Source of the DNA: Heterohyrax brucei
Lineage: Eukaryota > Chordata > Mammalia > Hyracoidea > Procaviidae
Assembly: GCA_028571685.1 (NCBI GenBank)
Contig: CM053148.1
Span: 88,000,001-88,064,000, forward strand
Reading direction: 5' to 3'
Length of the DNA stretch: 64,000 nucleotides
Numbering within the stretch: the stretch's first letter is position 1; every line of letters begins with the position of its first letter. The notes beneath the pieces are model-generated. The model searched no databases. It was given only the letters and a program-made list of their open reading frames with translations, and had not been told where the DNA came from. Of this stretch, positions 56,549-64,000 are shown in pieces. A program made the position numbers and the translations under genes.

Positions 56549-56730
56549 ACAGGGTCTTTGGGGTACAACTGTTAAGTGCTTGGTTGCTAACTGAAAGGAG
56601 AAAGACCTGGCAGTTGGTTTCGCTACAAGGTCACTGCCATGGAAACCCTATGGACTAGCACTGGGCTATCACATGAGGTCACTCTAAATCAAAATTAACT
56701 GGATGGTACCCAACAACAATGACCTGCTAA
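56549..56730 (+). repeat. AfroSINE, long variant
   Basis: 'tgttaagtgcttggttgcta', 'ggagaaagacctggcagttg', 'ggaaaccctatggactagca' and 'tggtacccaacaacaa', the AAC-tailed type. Confidence 0.82.
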
Positions 56731-56819
56731 TTGGCCAAAAATGTGTCAGTCAACTGGCATTGTAGTTGAATATGACCTTTGACTCATCTTTCTTTCTTTG
56801 CCTGCCTTTCACAAGTGTT

Positions 56820-56945
56820 GTTCCCTAATGAATATCTCAAATATCTTGTTCCCCATTCTCCCCTCAGTATCTGTGACTGGAGAATCTAAACTGTGATTAA
56901 TACCTACTGCTTAATAAATACTTGGTAAATGTTAGTTGAATAGAA
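56820..56945 (+). repeat. possible L2 3' end
   Basis: 'acctactgcttaataaatac', then 'ttggtaaatgttagttgaat', resembles the L2 terminus (caataaatgtttgttgaatg). Confidence 0.4.
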
Positions 56946-57469
56946 AAGTAAACCATCACGGATAACAAGTGTTTCTTCTGTCAATGGTAACTAGTACATA
57001 AGACTACCACTCGATGTTCTCTGCTTTCTCTGTCATGTTCTTGATGTGTCTGTGTGTGTGAGCAGCTTCATGGTACATTAACGGTATAACCCACTCTAAA
57101 TCATATTGGTAATAATTATGTGCAGCAAGTGTTATGTTTATTAATATTTCAAGTGTATTTCTAGAAAGTTGGGTAAAATACTTTATCCCTCCATGGTAAC
57201 TGGGAACGCGAAGCTCTTCCTGAACTATGGTACCAATATGGACTGTGTGTGAGATGTGCTTTACAGAGTCAGACACATATACGGCCTGTTTGCAATCACC
57301 ACCCTATTGTTTCAAATAATAATAATAAAAATACTACCAACAAACAAAGATGCAGCGTCTGTTCCATTAATGAGAAAACACAGCATCACCAAACAATTAA
57401 CAAAAAAAAAGAAAGTTGTCCCATTTAAATTGTTGTTGAGGATCTAGTTAGTTCTAAGATCACCACCTG
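56946..57469. other. unique sequence
   Basis: Contains (AAT)n near 57319-57333; no gene recognised. Confidence 0.45.
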
Positions 57470-57780
57470 TGTAGGTCGGGGATCCCAAACTGGCAGCGAG
57501 ACTGCAAGGTCTCTGCTGACTCACAGAGCAGCACAGGCTGGTGAACCCAGTATCGGCTGGCGGGTCAGGGAGAAGGGCTCTCAAGCCCTGGCTGCAAGGG
57601 TTGATGAATCCAGCCGCTGTTAGTTCAGGTCAAACAGCCAGACGCCAGTAGAGAGCAGGAGCTGCTAGCTACAGGAGCAGACCAGTAGGTGGCCGAAGGC
57701 GGAGAGATGAGAGCCGAGGGGCGGGAGCTACGACTACCTCCACCCTGTCACTTGATACAGCCCCCCGAACATAGAGTAGC
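57470..57780 (+). other. GC-rich block of unknown identity
   Basis: About 310 bp with much higher G+C than its surroundings, purine-rich on the plus strand ('ggtggccgaaggcggagaga', 'gccgaggggcgggagc'). No reading frame stands out. It resembles neither the SINE nor the L1 copies here. It directly precedes the env-like remnant and may be part of the same fossil, or an unrelated GC-rich retroposon. Confidence 0.4.
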
Positions 57781-57829
57781 CAAGTTACAATGATCCTGAC
57801 CACCGCACAGGGCTTGGTTGCTTTACGAA

Positions 57830-58050
57830 TAAGTTGGTGAGGAACTCTTTCTCAGCTATAGTGACAGTATTAGCTGTTGCAATACATACACTGGAAATCC
57901 AAAACCTCCAGGCTTATGTAAACTCTCAACTGGAGGATATAGATTTAAAAATAATAATGACGATTGATTCTATTAATTGGTTATGGAAACAGAATGCTGC
58001 AGATTTCCCTATTTCTGTCTTCAGGGCTCACTGTCCTCAGATGGGTTAAA
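57830..58050 (+). repeat. possible class II (beta-like) ERV env fossil
   Basis: A short block whose translation resembles the transmembrane-subunit ectodomain of betaretroviral envelopes: a small-residue-rich lead, then a heptad-like helix with an 'IDLKI' stretch and a following Trp-containing segment. Only a fragment; no gag, pol or LTR is attached that I can name. The likeness is from memory of MMTV/HERV-K type proteins and is tentative. Broken fossil. Confidence 0.35.
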
Positions 58051-58060
58051 AGTCATCTTG

Positions 58061-58493
58061 TCATGTGGCACATGCCCAATCTGAGACTCCTTTCTGCCTT
58101 TGACTTCCAGGTATGAATGTTAATTCTGTTGGCATTTTGGTCTTGCAGGTGCTCAGATGAATGCATTACTTTTCCAGCCCTCTGAATCTCGTACTATGCT
58201 TTTCCAGTTACATTGAATTCAGCTTCTGAATTCACATCCTTTCCTACACTATTACTTTTTTTTTTTTTTTTTGCTGTTTTTTTTTTCCTACTCTTTCCTC
58301 CTTCCTTTGAAGAGCCATGGACCACCTCCTCATTGTGTTGACAAAACCAGACTCCTCAGTCTTATCATCTCTACTGAAGAAATTTCTTTGCTTTATTATG
58401 TTCCACATCACAAGACTCCTATTGCTCAGGTTTTAGGGGAATACAAAAGAAAAGTCACATTTAACAGTCAACCAACTCCTGTGACTACAACTT
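58061..58493. other. unique sequence with long T-tracts
   Basis: Poly(T) at about 58257-58273 and 58278-58287. A frame at 58271-58495 (ISTEEISLLYYVPHHKTPIA and onward) ends just before the L1 target site; no family recognised. Confidence 0.4.
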
Positions 58494-58507
58494 AAAAGTA
58501 CAAGTAA

Positions 58508-59076
58508 TTTAAAGACAACCGAGAAGACAGAGAGGCCCACAAGAGTGGGTGCCTACATCGACTTGGGACCGGAAGAACCGGATGGTGCCCGGCCACCACC
58601 AGTGATAGCCATGACGGAGCTCACAGAGAGGATCCTCACTGGCAACACAAGAATAAAAAGAGGTGCATCATGAGACCTCCACTAAAAGACCTCAATTGAT
58701 GGTCCAGCAGTTTTGGGGTTCCTCTGAGAGCATGGCCCCCGGCCCTGATGCTGCCCGTTCCCATAAATTATAACAAAGGTCCACTCTTTGGACAGGAATG
58801 GATTGGACTTGGCAATGCAGAGTAATCATATATTGGAAGCACTTTATGGTTCTATACATCTATAGGATATCATCTTGCTGACCTCTGGCTGGAGGAAGGG
58901 GAGTGGACGGAGAGGAGGGGAAAGGAGACTGTTGGGAGGATGAGACATGTATGGAGCAGAGAGGAATGGTGTGCAGTCACCGGACAGGGAGAGCAGTGGA
59001 AGCTGCATATAGGGGGGCATGTAAATTTACATGTGAATGTACATTTTCACTCCGTTATGTTAAATAAAAATAAAAA
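58508..59076 (+). mobile_element. young L1, strongly 5'-truncated, 14 bp duplication
   Basis: Only 3' UTR: 'ggtgcccggccaccaccagt', 'ttttggggttcctctgagag' and 'gtgaatgtacattttcactc', then an A-rich tail. Perfect 14 bp duplication 'aaaagtacaagtaa' at 58494-58507 and 59077-59090. The intact duplication and tail suggest a relatively recent insertion. Confidence 0.95.
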
Positions 59077-59090
59077 AAAAGTACAAGTAA

Positions 59091-60805
59091 CTTGCTCCCA
59101 TTCAAAAATTTTGCATAGTGTTCAGTGTACACTTGATATTTAAATGGTTTTCATTGAATAAATGATCTCAGACATTAAATTCAAACCAAAAATAAAAATG
59201 TCGTTTACACATACTGATTCTCCACTTTATATTATCTTAGTGTATGCACTGTTGAAGGAAAAGACAGCAAAAAGGGAAACTACATTTTCCCAGTCAGCAC
59301 AATGCCTGTACAGGCTTTTCGCTTTTTACCTGCTCTCACCTTTGGCCTTATTGAGCTCTGCGTCAAGATTCTGGCTCTTGGCCTTGACTTTGCTCTTTTG
59401 TGCAAGGAAAGGTTTATGAAAGGCCTGTGAAGTCGCACAGCACAGGAGAACAATAACATAAATAAAGCTGGTAAACACACTTAGAGTCTATAACAAAGCT
59501 GGCCAACATCCCCATTTTCTCTGTTTATACGACTTCCTGCAGACTTTCTGTTGGTATAGTTTTCTTTCACATACAAAACCCCTAGAAAATTACATTATAA
59601 ATGATTCAACTGTTCTAAAAATACAATTTTCAACTCAAATTACTGACTCATACCATTTTGAGAGTTGTCAGGGGATAAACAGAGGAATAAAAGTAGCTAT
59701 CGAAAACATCTAAGAAGAGAATTTTTAAAAATGTAATAAAAAACTCTTTTACAAAGCTGAGATATTTCTACTCAAGAACTCAATCACTAGCTAAGAACTA
59801 TTTAACTTAAGTCACATCCTCATTAAACCTATTTTACCTGTTCTTTTTCACAAGTTGACAAGATAGTTTAGTTGAACTTAATAAATTGCTATTTTTTGTA
59901 TGATTGTGTTTCATTTATAACTTCTGTTTAGAAAGATATGTGATCCAAGTACATGTAATTTTATGTACTGATAGTACCTAACTTATGACATATTAATCTT
60001 ATGATAAGTTGCACTTAAGACAGTCTGTTTTACTTTTTAATTTTTTCTCTGGTACATCTGTTTACAAATACGTCCTACATAATGTTGCAGTGCATAATTT
60101 GCTGATGTCATTGTTCTGAGATTGTCACTTGCAGCTGTTCAAGACAAAGACTCAATTTACAAAGATATTGATTTTATATACATATATATATATACGTAAA
60201 TAATAAAAACTAGGGGGGAAAAAAAGGCAATATTTAACTTTGACCAGAACTGACTTAAAACAGAGTCGTTGGGAAAAATAACCCGCTGTAGGTAGGATAC
60301 TGCCTATATATACAATGACCATAAAAGTAATGCATGTTAAATGTAAAAAAATCAGAAAAATGCTAAGATGTAAAAAAAAAAAAAAAAAAAAAGAGAGAGT
60401 CATCTGGTAAAGACTGTCTTTCTCTGGAGCTTGAAGTTTACATTCTACAAGAAACTCACATGATCTCTCTCTTTCTCTCTCTTTAGTGCCATCTTTTAAA
60501 TCTATATAAAATACAGTGAAGTTCTGTTAGTTTTTTTTTTTTTTTAGTTCTGCTAGTTTTTAAATTCACTGCTCTGTGGTTGATATCCAGCCGTGTAGCT
60601 ATGTACAATTGCATTCACAACTGGCTTTATACTTTGATTTTTTCAGTTTAACACAACAATTCTAAAAAGTTTTTTGTGTTGAGTAGTAATCCATACAATG
60701 TCAATAGGAATTACTCATGCAAATGATGATGAAGTCAAATATGCTGGGGAATTTTTTTTTTTTTTGCTTTATGTGGTGGTTTAAATGAATCAGAAATGAA
60801 ACATA
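59091..60805. other. unique AT-rich sequence
   Basis: About 1.7 kb. Microsatellites: (TA)n at about 60174-60194, A-tract at 60371-60391, (CT)n at about 60463-60484, T-tract at about 60532-60545. No gene recognised. Confidence 0.5.
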
Positions 60806-60995
60806 TCAATTGCCTTTGAGTGGATTCTGACTCATGGCAATTCCATGAGTGTCAGAGACGAATTGTGTTCCATAGAGTTTTCAATAAGTAATTTTTTCAG
60901 AAACAGATTGCTGGGCTCTTACTCCAGGGTATCTTTGGGTGGATTTAAAACTCTAGTCCTTCAATTAGCAGCCCAGTGTTTCACTACTGTACTCT
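60806..60995 (-). repeat. AfroSINE, long variant
   Basis: Antisense: 'ttgcctttgagtggattctg', 'tccatagagttttcaataag', 'gattgctgggctcttactcc' and 'ttcaattagcagcccagtgt'. Lacks a clear duplication. Confidence 0.82.
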
Positions 60996-60999
60996 GTAT

Positions 61000-61140
61000 A
61001 TGCTGCCACTAAGTAGATTGAGGCTTATAGAGACTCCATGTGTTGCAGAGTAGAACTGCTCCATAGGAGTTTCTTATTTTTGCTAGAGCAGGTCGCTGGG
61101 TCTTTCTTTCTTAGTACCATTGAGCAAATTTAAAGCATGA
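61000..61140 (-). repeat. AfroSINE, long variant, partial
   Basis: Antisense: 'gctgccactaagtagattga', 'gcagagtagaactgctccat' and 'agcaggtcgctgggtctttc'. Directly follows another long-variant copy in the same orientation. Confidence 0.78.
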
Positions 61141-61205
61141 AGTTAATGGTCAAGAACAAACCTTTGGTAATACCCAAGAATATATACGTGTGTATGCATA
61201 TCCTG

Positions 61206-61365
61206 GAAAACCTTGATGGCATAGTGGTTAAGTGCTAAAGCTGCTAACCAAAAGGTTAGAAGTTCACTTTCACCAAGCACTCCTTGGAAACTCTATGGAG
61301 TAGTGCTGTTCTGTCCTTTAGGGTCACTATGAGTCAGAATTGACTCCAAGGCCCTGGGTTTGGTT
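61206..61365 (+). repeat. AfroSINE, full length, 13 bp duplication
   Basis: 'gaaaaccttgatggcatagt' to 'ccctgggtttggt'. Flanks 'tatgcatatcctg' (61193-61205) and 'tatacctatcctg' (61366-61378), two differences. Confidence 0.92.
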
Positions 61366-61378
61366 TATACCTATCCTG

Positions 61379-62092
61379 ATGTTCCACCCTGTAGCGATAG
61401 AAATATCATGTACAGAAACTATTTCTGTAACATCTCCCTGTATCGGGGTACATGCTGCGTGTGATGATGTCTTCCTGTGTATGAGTCCAAGGCAGCCAGA
61501 TGGAAGAGCAAGTGCTCAGAAACAGAGGGAAAAAACAGAATTTATCTAAAGAATACATTTGTCTAGAAATCATTAATGACTTGCTTAAAAAAAAACATTG
61601 ATTTCAGATTACTTATTTGTTACACAGCACCACTGGTTCAAATATCAGGAATCTTTTGTTTCCTTTAACTTTGGGAAAGTTATCATGGAGGCTCTTCTTG
61701 CCAATACAGTCTTGGCTAATAAGTGTGACTGAAACAGCTCTTTCCAAACCCCAGCCAATATTTGAGCTACTGCCAAGCTCGCTAAGTTTAGATCAGGATG
61801 CTGCTTAAGAATTTGAAAAGTATATTGCTCTACTCCCTTTATTCTATATTCACAATCCAATCCCTTTCCTACTAAAAGATCTGTTGACGTTAATCTGCTA
61901 ATGCAGAGTATAATGGTGATTCTCTTTTTGGAGGTGCCTCTGAGTATACTCGAATGTCCAACCTATTCTTAGTAGCCTAGCATGCTAACAATTTGCACCT
62001 ACACAGGAACTCTCTAACTGATTATAAATCTCTTCTTTATAAAGTGGGCTGATGTGAAATGCTGCCACAGAATTGTCCCTGAAAAGACTTTG
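61379..62092. other. unique sequence
   Basis: Small overlapping frames on both strands (61617-61860); neither shows a family or splice context. Confidence 0.45.
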
Positions 62093-62385
62093 TAATAGTT
62101 ATCTATCGCTAGGCAACTAATTAACCCTCAAACCTAGTGGCTTAATACAATTACTTGTAATTTCACAGTTTCTGTGGGTCAGGAGTCAAGGCGTGGCTTA
62201 GTGGGCTACCTCTGATTTGGTGCCTCTGGAAAGCATGTAATCCGTATGTGGGCCAGGCATGCACCATCTCAAGGCAGCACAGGTGGGGAGTCTGAGCTTG
62301 TTTGTATCCTACTTGCGGACTGGCTGGAGTTAGCAACCACTTGTCATGTGAGACTGTCACTGGATCTTCTCACAGTGTAACAGTT
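62093..62385 (-). repeat. old mammalian repeat, probably MaLR-related
   Basis: 'atagttatctatcgctaggc', 'aacctagtggcttaatacaa' and 'cacagtttctgtgggtcagg' match a common ancient mammalian interspersed repeat that opens 'ttagtcatctattgctgc'. I believe it to be MLT1-like, but the family is not certain. Fossil. Confidence 0.5.
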
Positions 62386-62515
62386 GACTTCTCCCAGAAG
62401 TAGGACCCCAAAGAAGACAAAAGGGGAGCAAGCAAGAAAGAAAGACAATTAATTTTGTAAACTTATCTTGAAAGTGACAGTCTGTTAGTTTTGATGTCTA
62501 CTATGTATTTGAGAG

Positions 62516-62680
62516 AAGCCCTGCTGTTACCATTAGTTAAGAGCTGATCTCGTAACCAAAAAGTGAGCAATTCAAATCCATCAGCCACTTTGGGGAAACC
62601 CTATGGGGGAAATTCTACTCTGGCTTCTATTAGTCACCAAGAGTTGGAATCAACTAGATGGCAAGGAGTATGTGTTAGGA
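62516..62680 (+). repeat. AfroSINE, diverged
   Basis: 'attagttaagagctgatctc', 'gtgagcaattcaaatccatc' and 'gttggaatcaactagatggc'. Confidence 0.8.
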
Positions 62681-62716
62681 ATGAGTCAATAGACTCACCA
62701 CACACTCAAGAAGACA

Positions 62717-62881
62717 AAAGCCAAATGCCACTGACATCAAGTTGATTCCTACTTCTAGTGACACTATAGGTCAAAACAGAATGGCCGCACAGTGTTTCCA
62801 AGGAGCACCTGGAAGATTTGAATTGCTGACCTTTTTTGCTTATCAGTTGTAGCATTTAATCACCACTCCACCAGTGTTTCC
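62717..62881 (-). repeat. AfroSINE, full length
   Basis: Antisense: 'tcaagttgattcctacttct', 'tttccaaggagcacctggaa' and 'actccaccagtgtttcc'. Confidence 0.88.
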
Positions 62882-62896
62882 ATTGCAGGGAGACCA

Positions 62897-63039
62897 AAAG
62901 AAGCCACTGTCATCCTGTTGATTCTGACTCATAGCAACCCTAGAGGACAAAGTAGAACGGCCCCATAGAATTTCCAAGGAGCACCTCGCCAGTAGCACTT
63001 AACTGTAACACTTAACCACTACACTGTCAGGGTTTCCAA
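62897..63039 (-). repeat. AfroSINE, partial B-box region
   Basis: Antisense: 'gttgattctgactcatagca', 'agtagaacggccccatagaa' and 'acactgtcagggtttcc'. Third SINE in a run of about 520 bp. Confidence 0.88.
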
Positions 63040-64000
63040 GCTTCTACAAATAAGAGAATGGCTGAAAGGGCTTTGGGGGTTTGTTTGAGGGTTAAGTCAT
63101 GTCAGTAGTTTTGTTTTTCTGTTTGTCTCTTTGTTGGTTTGTATCCCTCAGGCTCTGGAAACGTCCTCTCCACAATTTAGTTTGAGACATATAAAATATG
63201 CATTGGAACCAAACTGTAAACTTGTGACTTTTTTTCTGCCAAAAAAAAAAAAAAAGCTTATTGTTGTCATTCTGCAGCTTGCCAGTGTATCATTTTGAAA
63301 TGTATTTTGGATTCCAGCCTGACACTGAACTGTCACAACAACCACATTCATTTACTTTCACTGTTTGTGTTTGACTCTGTCTTTACCAGACAAGGATCAA
63401 AATTAGTATTTAAATTGTTCATACCCAGCATGCATGTTGATATTCATGCTGCTTAATTGTGTCAATAGTATCAGGCAGTTCTTGAAAATTAAATGAAGAG
63501 TAATTTTTCTCCCAGAGTAGTTTGAAAATTGATTGAAGGACTTTTTTTCTTTTTAAAATCTTTGAATTACGTCTATTCTTCAAGTTAATTCTATGACCTG
63601 AGGAGCTGTTTTGTAAAAATGAAGAGTTACGTACTGAATCATTGAATTAATGAATTGATTTAATAATTAATTGCACATTTTTCCCAGCATTCCGAAAGCA
63701 TAATCTCAGAAATAACTGCTTCCAAAGAATCCATTTGGGAACTGCTGTGTATAATGTTTTCTCATTAAAAATCAGCTTGTTACCAGCTGGTCATTCCCTA
63801 GAACCGACAGGAGCTCAGGAGGCGGCAGAAGGGACAGTCTGGGGCAGGCCTCTGAGCCCTACACAAGAGACAATAGGGTGGTTTGAACAGAGAAGGAGCA
63901 TGGGGAAAGGCGGGAATACAGGGCCGGTGCGTTTGTTCCCAGAATGGCTATAATTAGGTGGCTGAAAGCAGAAATTGATAGCTTCTCAATTCTGGAGTCT
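63040..64000. other. unique sequence, less repeat-like
   Basis: No repeat recognised. 63650-63680 holds overlapping TAATTA-type motifs ('taataattaattgcac') and 63780-63960 is more GC-rich. It could be conserved non-coding DNA; no coding frame is convincing (the 72-codon frame at 63735-63953 lacks family features). Confidence 0.4.

Noticed and set aside
58271-58495. 74-codon plus-strand frame ending just before an L1
   Set aside because: Begins in a T-tract and shows no motif; kept only as unassigned sequence.

Overview
This window looks like mammalian, and specifically afrotherian (elephant-like), non-coding DNA. The evidence is the repeat content: about 27 copies of a tRNA-derived AfroSINE family, a BovB/RTE-type LINE whose 3' end matches the SINE 3' end, L1 elements with a long afrotherian-type 3' UTR, mariner elements, and MaLR LTRs of a type I do not associate with other orders. 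I find no host protein-coding gene. Every open frame is short, and the longer recognisable ones are pieces of mariner transposase, L1 ORF1/ORF2 or RTE ORF. The window is intergenic or lies inside a large intron.

Layout: 1-560 is an L1 3'-UTR-like remnant; 647-1956 a near full-length mariner; 2588-5100 RTE, SINEs and a probable solo LTR; 5636-6186 a fold-back mariner; 6400-10300 RTE, SINE and truncated L1 fragments; 11227-18478 a full-length minus-strand L1 (3' UTR, ORF2, ORF1, two-monomer 5' UTR); 18705-24713 RTE, MaLR LTRs, a fold-back mariner split by an LTR and an ERVL pol fossil; 26070-26315 an L2; 26322-32850 a second full-length L1 on the plus strand, with a third truncated L1 (32878-34086) landed in its A-rich tail; 34100-37640 SINE/RTE/MLT1/L2; 37868-39840 an older truncated L1 split by a MaLR LTR; 39968-43085 a near full-length minus-strand RTE; 44029-56945 RTE 3' ends, SINEs and two more fold-back mariners; 57470-58050 a GC-rich block followed by a possible class II ERV env remnant; 58508-59076 a young truncated L1; 59091-64000 mostly unique sequence with a SINE cluster.

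How the elements relate: AfroSINE and RTE copies share their 3' ends, which fits SINE mobilisation by the RTE machinery. L1 copies carry their own poly(A)-associated hallmarks. The two most interesting patterns are (1) a set of insertions only 25-50 bp long that consist solely of the shared AfroSINE/RTE 3' tip, several with clear target-site duplications, and (2) four copies of one fold-back mariner derivative built from two inverted 3' ends around a common spacer that holds an internal terminal-repeat-like sequence. All coordinates of repeat edges are read by eye and may be off by several bases; family names were not checked against a repeat library.
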